Assembly: GCA_022799315.1 (NCBI GenBank)
Contig: JAAWOE010000014.1
Coordinates: 1 to 37,110, forward strand
Source of the DNA: Clostridia bacterium
GTDB lineage: Bacteria > Bacillota > Clostridia > TANB77 > CAG-508
Reading direction: 5' to 3'
Length of the DNA stretch: 37,110 nucleotides
Positions within the stretch are counted from its first letter, which is position 1. The number at the start of each line of letters is the position of its first letter. This document shows, piece by piece, positions 1 to 8,451 of the stretch. The notes below the pieces were generated by a model that worked only from the letters and a program-made list of their open reading frames with translations, was not told the origin of the DNA and made no database searches. The position numbers and the translations under genes were made by a program.

Positions 1-25
1 AAGTGTAAATTAAAACCATACAAAT

Positions 26-47
26 CTTATTTCGCATTCGAAATAAG
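26..47. repeat. Short perfect inverted repeat upstream of the first gene
   Basis: Arms CTTATTTCG (26-34) and CGAAATAAG (39-47) are perfectly complementary with a 4-base loop. No T-run follows, so it is not a classical terminator. It sits about 20 bases before the first gene and could be an mRNA-stabilising hairpin or a processing site in the transfer-gene transcript. Confidence 0.5.
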
Positions 48-68
48 AGAGGATTAAAGGAGAGAAAA

Positions 69-389
69 ATGGGAAATTCAAATGAAATGCCAAAAGAATT
101 AAAAATAGTATGTGGAGATATGGCTTACGATGAAGAAAAGGAAACTATAGAATGTCCACCATCAACAGTAAATAATAAAAAAATGTTACCAAGATACAGA
201 GTTCCAATGCAAGAAGGAGAAATGGAAATAAACTTAGTAAGTTACTCATATGATATGGAAAAAATGGTAACTAATGACGAATTAGTTAAAAGAAGATTAA
301 TAAAACAAGGAAAAATGGAAAGCTTTGAAGCACATAAAAATGCTAGAAAAGCAAAAGATGCAAAATCAAGTGGAATGGAAATAGCATAA
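69..389 (+). CDS. Small hypothetical protein upstream of the coupling ATPase
   Basis: This 106-residue protein is not recognised. The start is supported by AAAGGAGAG about 6 bases before the ATG. It is soluble and charged, with no signal peptide or membrane segment; the C-terminal third is Lys/Arg-rich and probably helical. It ends 26 bases before the VirD4-like gene and is probably co-transcribed with it, so a role in the same conjugative or secretion module is inferred from context only. Codon use matches its neighbours. Confidence 0.7.
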   Translation: MGNSNEMPKELKIVCGDMAYDEEKETIECPPSTVNNKKMLPRYRVPMQEGEMEINLVSYSYDMEKMVTNDELVKRRLIKQGKMESFEAHKNARKAKDAKSSGMEIA

Positions 390-415
390 CACAAAAGATA
401 ATGAGGTGAATTTGT

Positions 416-2438
416 ATGAATTATAAAGTACAAGGAGCTGTAAGAAGAAATAAAAGAAATTTCATAATTTTTATAGTACTATGGATAATTTTATCCATAG
501 TATTAGTTATGCCTGTAGCATATAGCATTACAGAAGCAACAGTAAATGGTGTATTTGATATGAAAATATTCTTTACAAAAATATATGATGCAATGTCACA
601 TTTAGGAACAGTTATTGCAAAAACATTTACACCAGGATATATTGGGACATTCTTTTCATTACTGTTAAAATTTACTGTAGCATATGCTATTTTTGTATTA
701 ATTGGATTAATAAAAACAGCGCCTAAAAATGAATATTCAGATATAGAACATGGTTCTAGTGATTGGTCAAAAAACGGCGAACAATATAGGGTATTAAGTA
801 ACAAACATGGAATAATATTAGCACAGAACAACTATTTACCAGTAGATAAAAGAGGAAACGTAAACGTATTAGTAGTTGGACGGATCAGGTTCTGGTAAAT
901 CTGCATCATACTCAATACCAAATGCATTTCAAATGCTTGGTTCATATGTATTTACAGACCCTAAAGGAGAACTATATGATAAAACAGCAGGATACTTAAA
1001 AGCACATGGCTATGAAATAAAAGTATTAAATTTAGTACGTCCACAATTTAGTGACGGTTACAACCCATTAATGCATATATCAAGTGAACTAGATGTAGAC
1101 GTTATAGCAAATACAGTAATAAAAGGACAAAAATCAGAATCTGGACAAGATCCATATTGGGATGATATGGCAGAAATGCTATTAAAAGCATTAATATATT
1201 ATTTAATAGCAACAAGACCAGAAGAAGAACAAAACTTAGCAAGCTGTGCAGAGCTTGTAAGAGCAGCAAATGCTAACGGAGGAAGTAACTTATTAACAGA
1301 GTTAATGAATCAATTACCTTACGACCACCCAGCAAGAATGAACTATAAATCTATAGAAATAGCGCCAGAAAAAACATATGGTTCAATACTATCTTCACTA
1401 CAATCAAAGCTAGGTAAATTTGATTCAAAAGAAATAGCTGAACTAACATCAACAGATACAATAAACTTTGAAGAAATAGGAAGTAAGAAAACAGCAGTAT
1501 ATGTTATTTCATCAGATACACATACAGCATATGATTTCTTATTAACAATATTCTTTGCACAAATGATACAACAGCTTTATGATTTTGCAGATAAGAATAA
1601 TGGAAAACTACCAATGCCTACATACTTTATATTAGATGAGTTTGCCAATATTGGTAAAGTACCAGACTTCGATAAAAAGATATCTACAAGTAGAAGTAGA
1701 AAAATATCATTTAGCGTTATATTACAAAACTTAGATCAGCTAGAAGCAGTATATGAAAAATCATATGAAACAATTATAGGTAACTGCGATACACACGTAT
1801 TTTTAGGAAGTAACTCACAAAAAACAGTAGAATACTTCTCAAAAGCATTAGGAGAAAAGACAATAGACAGAATAAGTGTATCAGTAAATAAAGATAAACA
1901 TAACTGGAGACAAGGACAAAGTGTATCAGACCAAGTAATGGCAAGGGCATTAATGACACCAGACGAATTAAGAAGAATGGATAATGACCTTTGTATCATA
2001 TTTGAAAAAGGAATAAAACCAATAAAAGCAAATAAATTCTATTATTTCCAAACACCAATGGCAAAAAAATTAGAAGCACATGCAATCAGCCATAATGATG
2101 TGGGAGATATAGATAGAGGAGTATGGAGAAAATATAACCCATATAATCCATATGTACCAGAAGATGACAAGAAAAAACAAGTTGATAATTTAAAAGTAGA
2201 ATCATTAGATGACTTATTTGATGAACCAGAAGAACCTAAAAAAGAAGAAAAAGTTGAAGTACCAAAAGAAGCAAAATTAGATGAATTAAAGATAGAACCT
2301 ATACAAATAGAAAAATCAAATGATGCACCAATATTACCACAAGATAATTCTGAAGACGATGAATTAGATATAGACTTACAAAAAGAGTTAGAAGCAAAAT
2401 TTGATGAACTATTTGGTCCATTAGAAGATGATAATTAG
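416..2438 (+). CDS. VirD4/TraG-type conjugative coupling ATPase, read through a +1 shift at CGG
   Basis: Type IV secretion coupling protein: a membrane-anchored hexameric ATPase that delivers relaxosome DNA to the transfer channel. RBS GAGGTG precedes the ATG. Two membrane segments lie at about residues 15-40 and 75-105. Walker A is G155-G-S-G-S-G-K-S and Walker B is ILDEF with D407-E408. The C-terminal roughly 80 residues are acidic and low in complexity. The gene is open in two frames: the upstream frame stops five codons after an in-frame CGG at 881. Skipping that C gives VVGGSGSGKS and one continuous 673-residue protein (2023 bases minus one is divisible by three). The break lies inside Walker A, so the upstream product alone would be inactive. 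No decay is seen downstream, which argues against a pseudogene. A terminator follows directly. Confidence 0.9.
881..884 (+). other. CGGA recoding site 1 (coupling ATPase, Walker A)
   Basis: Frame 0 reads GTT GGA CGG ATC and stops at TAA five codons after CGG begins. Dropping the C reads GTT GGA GGA TCA GGT, matching the VVGGSGSGK Walker A of TraG/VirD4 proteins. The quadruplet therefore stands for Gly156. The preceding codon is GGA. No SD-like element lies just upstream. Confidence 0.88.
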
Positions 2439-2474
2439 AATAAGAAGGATTTACTTAAATCCTTCTTATTTTAA
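2439..2474 (+). terminator. Rho-independent terminator after the coupling ATPase
   Basis: A 15-base-pair stem (2439-2453 with 2456-2470), containing AAGAAGGATTTA and its complement, begins right after the stop codon and is followed by a T-rich tail. It ends the transfer-gene transcript. Confidence 0.8.
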
Positions 2475-2498
2475 TTATTAATGCTTATTATATAGAAT

Positions 2499-2638
2499 AG
2501 GTATAAGATAATGTTTTATTTATTCTTGCACTCACGCTCTCCCCACTGACGCTGTAACAATACTTCGTATTTAACAGCGTTCAGCGGTCACCGTGAAGAG
2601 GTTCGTGTCTTCGAAACATAAAACATTATCTTATGCCT
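2499..2638. repeat. 140-bp MITE-like structured element A
   Basis: The 21-base ends (2499-2519 and 2618-2638) are inverted copies with one mismatch. The interior is distinctly more GC-rich than its surroundings and has its own imperfect pairing (GACGCTGT near 2548 with ACAGCGTT near 2574). It encodes no protein. It may be a non-autonomous mobile element or a structured RNA. No second copy is seen in the window. Confidence 0.6.
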
Positions 2639-2682
2639 AATAAATAGAACATCTTTGCCACAAAACAAATGTTTAAAAATGA

Positions 2683-2711
2683 TTGACTTTTTATACCAAT
2701 TTATATATAAT
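2683..2711 (+). promoter_or_regulatory. Sigma-A-type promoter for the SbcD/SbcC-like pair
   Basis: TTGACT (2683-2688), a 17-base spacer and TATAAT (2706-2711) lie about 37 bases before the nuclease start codon. Confidence 0.7.
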
Positions 2712-2747
2712 AAAGCTAAAATAAAAAAGAAAAAAGAGGAGAAAACC

Positions 2748-3815
2748 ATGAATTTTGTCCATATTGCAGATATGCACTTTGATGTACCATTTACAACATT
2801 AAATAAAAATGATTTGGGAAATGAAAGAAGACTAGAACAAAGAGAGGCATTTCGTAAAATAATAGAATATATTAAAAAAAATGAAATAGATTATTTCTTT
2901 ATTTGTGGAGACTTATATGAACACGAATACGTAAAACAATCTACAATCGAATATATAAATAATCAATTTAAAGAAATTTCAAGAACAAAAATATATATTG
3001 TTCCAGGAAATCATGACCCAAAAGTTACAAACTCATATTATTCAAAATTTAAATGGAATGATAATGTTCATATATTCTCTTCAGAAATAGAAAAGATATC
3101 AGAAGAAAACATTAACATTTATGGCTTTGGATTTGATAACTTCTATATGAAAAATACAAAAATAAATGAAATCCAAATAGATGAACCTAATAAAATAAAC
3201 ATACTATTAACACATGGTTCAATAGATGGCGGAAACGATGAACTAAGAGAGTATAACCCTATGAAAGGACAAGAACTAAAAACATTAGGATTTGATTATG
3301 TTGCATTAGGACATATTCACAAATCAAACTATGAAAAAGAAAATTTATCAAATATTATATATCCAGGTTCAACGATATCATGCGGATTTGACGAATTAGG
3401 AAGTCATGGAATGATAGTTGGGAATATAGATGAAAATAAAAAACTACAAGTAGCTTTTGTACCAGTAGATAAAAAACAATTTTACGAAATAAGTCTTTCA
3501 GTAGATAATATTTTATCTAAAGAAGAGTTAATAGAAGCAATAAATTATAGAACTTGGAATGAAGATGGGTATTACAAAATTATTTTAACAGGCAAAAGAA
3601 ATTTTGAAATACAACCACTAGAAATTTTAAAATATATTACAGTAAGAAATATAATAAAAATAAAAGATAACACTACAATGAAAATAGACTTAGATAAACT
3701 TGCACAAGAGGAAAGTTTAAAAGGAATCTTTGTTAAAAATTTATTAGAAAAAATATCAGATGAAAATAAGGAAGAAATTCTAAAAGCAATTGAAATTGGA
3801 TTAGAAGCAATGTAA
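2748..3815 (+). CDS. SbcD/YhaO-like DNA repair metallophosphoesterase
   Basis: A 355-residue calcineurin-like phosphoesterase of the Mre11/SbcD/YhaO group, expected to be a two-metal nuclease working with the ATPase encoded next. The start is the ATG after AGGAGA; an upstream in-frame extension lacks an RBS. Metal motifs appear in order: HIADMHFD (residues 4-11, the usual D-x-H), CGDLYEH (about 58-64), GNHD (about 88-91), THGS (about 157-160) and GHIHK (about 190-194). The C-terminal domain of about 120 residues is the usual capping region. The gene ends 13 bases before the ATPase gene, so the two form an operon. Note ADMHFD, where ADxHLD is usual in the family. Confidence 0.88.
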   Translation: MNFVHIADMHFDVPFTTLNKNDLGNERRLEQREAFRKIIEYIKKNEIDYFFICGDLYEHEYVKQSTIEYINNQFKEISRTKIYIVPGNHDPKVTNSYYSKFKWNDNVHIFSSEIEKISEENINIYGFGFDNFYMKNTKINEIQIDEPNKINILLTHGSIDGGNDELREYNPMKGQELKTLGFDYVALGHIHKSNYEKENLSNIIYPGSTISCGFDELGSHGMIVGNIDENKKLQVAFVPVDKKQFYEISLSVDNILSKEELIEAINYRTWNEDGYYKIILTGKRNFEIQPLEILKYITVRNIIKIKDNTTMKIDLDKLAQEESLKGIFVKNLLEKISDENKEEILKAIEIGLEAM

Positions 3816-3828
3816 AAGGAGAAAAAGT

Positions 3829-5701
3829 ATGAAAATTCTAAACTTAAAAATTAATCAGTTTGGAAAACTACAAAACAAAGAAATTGATTTAAAAGAACAC
3901 ATAAATATTATATATGGGAAAAATGAAAGTGGAAAATCAACATTATTAAAATTTATATTAGGAATGTTCTATGGTCTGTCAAAAAATAAAAATGGAAAAC
4001 AATATACAGACTATGAACAATATACACCATGGGTAGAAGGTGACTTTTCAGGAAAAATAAAATACCAACTAGATGAGGGAAAAAGTTTTGAAGTGTTTCG
4101 TGAATTTAAAAAGAAATCACCTAAAATTTATAATGAAAACTTAGAAGAAATTTCAAAACAATTTAGTGTAAATGCTACAACTGGAAATAGATTTTTTGTA
4201 GATCAAACAGGCGTAGAGGAAGAACTTTTTACAAAAACAATAGTATCTATGCAAAATGAAATAAAGCTAGAAGAAAAAGAACAGAGTTCATTATTACAAA
4301 AATTATCTAATCTAGTAAGTACAGGAGAAGACAGCGTGTCTTATCAAAAGATTGTAAATAAAATAAATAAAAGACAACTAGAAGAAATTGGGACACGGAA
4401 GAAGCCAAGATAGACCAATAAACATTGTTACAAAAAGAATGAAAGAAATAAATAATGAAAAAGAATATTTAAGTCAATTTGCGGATAAAAAGTATAACAT
4501 GGAGGAATCAAAACAAAAGCTAGAAAAAGAAATTAAAGAACAACAAATAAATATAGAAATACTAGAAAAATTAAAACAAGTAGAAGAAAAGCATAACTTA
4601 GAACAAGAAAAAATAAAAATAGGTGAAAATACATTAAAAGAATATAAAAGAAAAATGGAAGAACTTACTTATCCTAAAAAACAATTAGAAGAAAGAAAGG
4701 ATAATAAAAGTCTATTACAAATTATAATAACAGTATGTTTAATAGCTTTAAGTATATTATCAGTTTTAGTTGTAAAAAATGATATAATCAGTGCAATAAC
4801 TATTACACTTGCAATAATTAGTTTAATATATGTAAGTTATTCACAATATAAGAAGAAAGTTGCGTTTCATAGTAACAAAGAACTAGAAAATGTGGAAAAA
4901 GAAAAATCAATTAATCAGATTGAAATTATGCAGGAAACCACAAAGGGATTAGAAAAGGAACAAGAAGAATTAAGAAAGAAGAATGAAGAAGAATACAAAG
5001 AGAACATAGAAAAAATAAGAAATGCATACATAGGAATAGTGCCAATAAAGGTAATAGATGAATTGCTAGAAAAAAAGAATGCAAAGTTAGAAATAGAAGT
5101 TGCACAAAATAAAATAGGAGAAAATAAATTAAAAATACAAAGTATTGGTTTAGATAGAAGTAGTATTGCTCCAAAACTAGAAAATCTAGCAGCATTAGAA
5201 GAAGAATATGTAAAATTAGAAGAGGAATATGAAGACTTAAATTTTCAAAATACAGCAATAGAACTTGCAAAGGAAGAATTAGAAAAAGCATATTATGAAA
5301 TGAAGAAAAAAATAACACCAGAATTTACAAAGCAATTATCAAATGTGATGACTAAAATTTCAAATGGAAAATATACAAATGTAAAGTTAGATGAAAAAGA
5401 AGGCTTAATAGTAGAAGTAGAAAATGGAAATTATATTCCTGTTGGATTATTAAGTATAGGAACAATAGACCAATTATATTTATCATTAAGACTAGGTGCT
5501 GCAAACCAAATATCTAATGAAAATTTACCAATTATTTTAGATGAGGCGTTTGCATACTATGATAGTGAGAGATTAAAGAATATATTAGAGTTTTTAAATG
5601 AAGAATTTAGCAATAGGCAGATTATAATATTGACTTGTACTAGTCGTGAAAAGGATATACTAGAAGAAAATAATATAGAGTATAATTATATTGAGTTATA
5701 G
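3829..5701 (+). CDS. SbcC/YhaN-like SMC-type ATPase, read through a +1 shift at CGG
   Basis: Partner ATPase of the upstream nuclease. Walker A is GKNESGKST (residues 30-38) at the N-terminus. Long coiled coils flank two hydrophobic segments in the middle (about residues 300-345), as in YhaN-type proteins. The ABC signature is LSIGTIDQLYLSLRLGA and Walker B is LPIILDEAFAYYD near the C-terminus. RBS AAAGGAGAAA. The upstream frame ends at TAG shortly after an in-frame CGG at 4396. Skipping the C joins the frames as IGTGRSQDRPINI and gives 623 residues. Both halves of the split nucleotide-binding fold are intact, so the gene looks functional. A start at 4388 in the second frame has no RBS and would lack Walker A. 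Confidence 0.87.
4396..4399 (+). other. CGGA recoding site 2 (SbcC-like ATPase)
   Basis: Frame 0 reads GGG ACA CGG AAG and reaches TAG five codons on. Without the C it reads GGG ACA GGA AGA AGC CAA GAT and continues into the coiled coil. The quadruplet codes position 190 as Gly. The preceding codon is ACA. Confidence 0.82.
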
Positions 5702-5717
5702 ATTAAGGTTAACAAAA

Positions 5718-5740
5718 GTAGGGGCGATTTTAATTGCCCG
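5718..5740. repeat. GTAGGGGCG palindromic repeat, copy 1
   Basis: GTAGGGGCGATT followed by its near complement ending in GCCCG. It belongs to a short intergenic palindrome family seen seven times in the window. A T-run follows, so it may also help termination after the ATPase gene. Confidence 0.7.
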
Positions 5741-5850
5741 TATTTTTTGAGATTACAAATAAAAATAGTTCTATAGTTCTCTAAGGATGCTTTTATTTTA
5801 AAAGCATCCTTGATAGAAACATATATAATAAAAAAATTGACAAAAAGGTA

Positions 5851-5976
5851 TTTACTTTTAAATGAATTGTGATATAATAAATACAAATAAGGGATTACCC
5901 ACAAAAAGTGTGGTTACCATTAGAGTTAATTATAAAAAGCTACATTTCCAATGGCAGATCAGAAATGTAGTTTTTT
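5851..5976 (+). ncRNA. Candidate antitoxin RNA convergent to a 33-residue membrane peptide
   Basis: An extended -10 promoter (TGATATAAT, with TATAAT at 5873-5878 and a weak TTTACT at 5851-5856) would start an RNA near 5885. The RNA begins with a CCACA/TGTGG hairpin and ends at the CTACATTTC/GAAATGTAG stem (5940-5970) plus six T. It has no ORF with an RBS. Its 3' end overlaps the 3' end of the opposing peptide mRNA, because the stem terminates in both directions. This arrangement resembles Gram-positive convergent type I toxin-antitoxin loci such as par. The role is inferred. Confidence 0.5.
5940..5976. terminator. Bidirectional terminator shared by two convergent transcripts
   Basis: A 9-base-pair stem CTACATTTC/GAAATGTAG. 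On the plus strand it is followed by TTTTTT (5971-5976). On the minus strand it is followed by GCTTTTT, so it can end both the antitoxin RNA and the toxin mRNA. Confidence 0.75.
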
Positions 5977-6078
5977 CTATGCCAAAATTAGAAATATAAT
6001 TAAGGCGAAGATTATGAATAACAAAACAATGTTAAAAAGAATAGAAATAATTAAGTAATGTAATAGTTTTTGATTCAT
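5977..6078 (-). CDS. Candidate type I toxin: 33-residue hydrophobic peptide
   Basis: A short ORF with an excellent minus-strand ribosome site (AGGAGGTG about 5 bases before the ATG). It reads MNQKLLHY and then about 25 almost purely hydrophobic residues (Ile, Leu, Phe, Val), giving one membrane helix, and ends Leu-Ala. A TTGACT, 17-base spacer, TATACT promoter lies upstream on the same strand. A convergent untranslated RNA and a shared terminator follow. Size and layout match membrane-acting type I toxins, but the sequence is not a family I can name. A small regulatory membrane protein is the alternative. Confidence 0.55.
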   Translation of the reverse strand: MNQKLLHYLIISILFNIVLLFIIFALIIFLILA

Positions 6079-6151
6079 AAAACCACCTCCTTTTCATATG
6101 TATAAGGAAATGGCAACCACACTTCTGAAGTAATTCAATATTTGTATAATG

Positions 6152-6180
6152 AGTATAATATTTATTATACAAAAAGTCAA
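6152..6180 (-). promoter_or_regulatory. Promoter of the small hydrophobic peptide gene
   Basis: On the minus strand, TTGACT (6180-6175), a 17-base spacer and TATACT (6157-6152). Transcription would start near 6145, leaving a leader of about 65 bases. Confidence 0.65.
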
Positions 6181-6216
6181 TACGGATTTTACAAAAAAGC
6201 AAAACTAAAATAACAG

Positions 6217-6245
6217 TTGATATATTATTAAATTTCGTGTATAAT
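6217..6245 (+). promoter_or_regulatory. prfA promoter
   Basis: TTGATA (6217-6222), a 17-base spacer and TATAAT (6240-6245), 35 bases before the prfA start codon. Confidence 0.7.
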
Positions 6246-6280
6246 ACTTAGGTATTAAAAAGTAAGGAGAGACGGTTTTT

Positions 6281-7348
6281 ATGTTTCAAAAATTAGAAGA
6301 TGTAGAGAAGAGATATGAAGAACTAACGGTTCAAATTAGTGATCCAGAAGTAATTGCAAGAACAAGTGAGTGGCAAAAGCTAATGAAAGAACATGCAGAT
6401 ATGACACCGATTGTAGAAAAATATAGAGAATATAAAAAAGTAAAGGCAAATTATGATGAAGCATGCAGTATGATGAATGAAGAAGATAAAGAAATAAAAG
6501 ATTTAGCAGAAATGGAAATGTTAGAAACAAAAGAAAAAATGCCAGTATTAGAAGAAGAGCTAAAAATGTTATTAATACCAAAAGATCCAGATGATGATAA
6601 AAACATCATATGTGAAATAAGAGGTGGAGCAGGTGGAGATGAAGCAGCTCTATTTGCAGGAACTTTATTTAGAATGTACTCAATGTATGCAGAAAGAAAA
6701 CATTGGAAATTAGAAGTGTTAAATGAAAACGAAACAGGACTTGGAGGATACAAGGAAGTATCTTTCATGGTTACAGGAAAAGGTGTATATAGTAGACTAA
6801 AATTCGAAAGTGGAGTACACCGTGTACAAAGAGTTCCAGATACAGAATCTAGTGGTAGAATACATACATCAACAGCAACTGTTGCTGTACTACCAGTAGT
6901 TGAAGACGTAGAAATAGAAATAAATCCAGCAGATATTAAAATGGATGTATATAGAGCATCAGGAGCAGGAGGACAACATGTTAATAAAACGTCATCTGCA
7001 GTAAGATTAACACACATTCCAACAGGAATAGTAGCAGAATGTCAAACAGAACGTTCACAACTACAAAATAGAGAATATGCAATGAGATTACTACGTTCAA
7101 GATTATATGAAATAGAAAAACAGAAAAGAGATTCAGAACTTGCAAATGAAAGAAAGAGCCAAGTAGGAAGTGGAGATAGATCAGAAAAAATACGTACTTA
7201 TAATTACCCACAAGGACGTATAACAGACCATAGAATAGGCTTAAGTATATTCCAAATGGAAGATTTTTTAAATGGAAACTTAGATGAAATGTTAGATTCA
7301 CTAATAGCTGCAGATAGAGCAGAGCGTTTAAAAGGAAACGAAGATTAA
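6281..7348 (+). CDS. prfA: Peptide chain release factor 1
   Basis: RF1 releases finished peptides at UAA and UAG stop codons. The length of 355 residues is normal for the family. The N-terminal coiled coil (1-100) is followed by the [13 protein letters not shown] block, by RVPDTES (the PxT stop-recognition motif, here P-D-T) and by GAGGQHVNK with the catalytic GGQ at residues 230-232. RBS AAGGAGAG. TAG does occur as a normal stop in this window (for example after mreB and spoIIE), so RF1 is needed. A metal transporter gene follows after 69 bases, possibly co-transcribed. Nothing in the sequence is unusual. Confidence 0.96.
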   Translation: MFQKLEDVEKRYEELTVQISDPEVIARTSEWQKLMKEHADMTPIVEKYREYKKVKANYDEACSMMNEEDKEIKDLAEMEMLETKEKMPVLEEELKMLLIPKDPDDDKNIICEIRGGAGGDEAALFAGTLFRMYSMYAERKHWKLEVLNENETGLGGYKEVSFMVTGKGVYSRLKFESGVHRVQRVPDTESSGRIHTSTATVAVLPVVEDVEIEINPADIKMDVYRASGAGGQHVNKTSSAVRLTHIPTGIVAECQTERSQLQNREYAMRLLRSRLYEIEKQKRDSELANERKSQVGSGDRSEKIRTYNYPQGRITDHRIGLSIFQMEDFLNGNLDEMLDSLIAADRAERLKGNED

Positions 7349-7360
7349 AATAAAAGAATA

Positions 7361-7459
7361 AAAAAGTCCAATTAGCATAATCTAGTAATAATAATTATTT
7401 TAATAAAAGGAGATTTTATGGGATACTTATTAAAGACTACGCTAATTGGATTATTTTTT
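7361..7459 (+). promoter_or_regulatory. Inverted repeat spanning the start of the ZIP gene
   Basis: CCAATTAGC (7368-7376) pairs with GCTAATTGG (7441-7449), flanked by A-rich and T-rich stretches that extend the pairing. The loop holds the RBS (AAAGGAG) and the start codon. Folding could limit translation or attenuate readthrough from prfA. A regulatory role is speculative. Confidence 0.35.
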
Positions 7460-8162
7460 GGCACGTTTGGAACAACATTAGGAGGAATACTTGGTATAAC
7501 ATTTAAAAATACATCAAATAAGTTTTTAAGTTTTATTTTATCACTTGCATCACGGACTGATGATTTCTATAGTATGTTTTGATTTAATACCAGAGGCTTT
7601 AGAAATATCAGGAATTTCACTTATATTACTAGGTATAATAATTGGAGTAATATGCATGATTGTATGTGATGTATTGGTTCAAGAGAAGTTTAATAATAAA
7701 GAAAGGAAATCTGCAAATACAAATAGCCTATTAAAAACAGGAATTATTGTAAGCATAGGTCTTGCATTGCATAACTTTCCAGAAGGACTTGCAATAGGTT
7801 CAGGATTTGGTGCGTCTTTGAAATTAGGATATTCATTAGCTCTTGCTATTTTATTACATGATATTCCAGAAGGCGTATCTATGGCAGTGCCAATGAAGAA
7901 TGGAGGAATGAAAAAAACAAAAGTAATTTTCTATGTAATACTTTCAGGAATTACAACAGGAATAGGAGCATTTTTTGGAGCATTAGTTGGAACAATTTCA
8001 CAAGAAATTATAGCAATATGTTTATCATTTGCAGCAGGAGCGATGCTATACATAGTATCAGGGGAATTAATACCAGAGTCAAATAAGTTATATAGAGGTA
8101 GAATCGCAAGTATAGGTAATATACTTGGGTTTATACTTGGAATACTTGCTGTAAAAATTTAA
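7418..8162 (+). CDS. ZIP-family divalent metal transporter, read through a +1 shift at CGG
   Basis: A 247-residue membrane protein of the ZIP (ZupT-like) family, importing Zn2+ or related metals. RBS AAAGGAG precedes the ATG at 7418. It has about eight hydrophobic segments. Family motifs are SGLMISIVCFDLIPEALE (first metal/TM block), ALHNFPEGLAIGSG (TM4) and LLHDIPEGVSMAVP (TM5) with the H/E ligands. The upstream frame stops nine codons after an in-frame CGG at 7553. Skipping the C restores LASGLMIS, where glycine is the usual residue. A downstream start alone would lose the first membrane helix and has no RBS. Confidence 0.88.
7553..7556 (+). other. CGGA recoding site 3 (ZIP transporter)
   Basis: Frame 0 reads GCA TCA CGG ACT GAT and stops at TGA nine codons on. 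Without the C it reads GCA TCA GGA CTG ATG, giving Gly46 of the conserved A-x-G-x-M block in ZIP proteins. The preceding codon is TCA. Confidence 0.85.
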
Positions 8163-8209
8163 TGTATTAATTGGTAAATTATTTTTAATTTATGAGTTAT
8201 TTAAATATT

Positions 8210-8338
8210 AGGCTCCTTTTAATAAAAATTATAAATTATAAAAAAGCTCGTTCAAGCTAAATTTTGCACAGTATGTAATAAAAATTTACTTTAAATACGC
8301 TTTTTTAAATTTAGTAATTTTTATTTTAAAAGGAACCT
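8210..8338. repeat. 129-bp MITE-like inverted-repeat element B
   Basis: Arms of about 40 bases (8210-8247 and 8299-8338) are imperfect inverted copies, each ending in an AGG(C/T)TCCTTTTA-type sequence. The loop is about 50 bases and holds no ORF. It lies between two unrelated genes. Its sequence differs from element A, so it is a different family; it may double as a terminator for the transporter gene. Confidence 0.6.
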
Positions 8339-8399
8339 CTATAAGTAAATGCTATACCTATTTAGTATACTAATATTTGATAATTCTACAACCTAGTGA

Positions 8400-8428
8400 T
8401 TGTACAAGTAAATAATAAATGATATAAT
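8400..8428 (+). promoter_or_regulatory. Promoter of the tyrosine phosphatase gene
   Basis: TTGTAC (8400-8405), a 17-base spacer and TATAAT (8423-8428), 23 bases before the start codon. Confidence 0.6.
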
Positions 8429-8451
8429 AACAAACTAAAGGATGTGATAAT

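Larger units (their letters stand above)
5702..6280. other. Intergenic region with palindromes and a convergent small-RNA locus
   Basis: This 579-base gap holds, in order: a GTAGGGGCG repeat (5718-5740), a 13-base-pair palindrome AAGGATGCTTTTA (5783-5795) with its complement (5799-5811), the candidate type I toxin-antitoxin locus (about 5851-6180) and the prfA promoter (6217-6245). Confidence 0.75.

Noticed and set aside
5837-5878. TTGACA at 5837 as the -35 of the small RNA promoter
   Set aside because: It lies 30 bases from TATAAT, too far; the extended -10 (TGATATAAT) with a weak TTTACT fits better.
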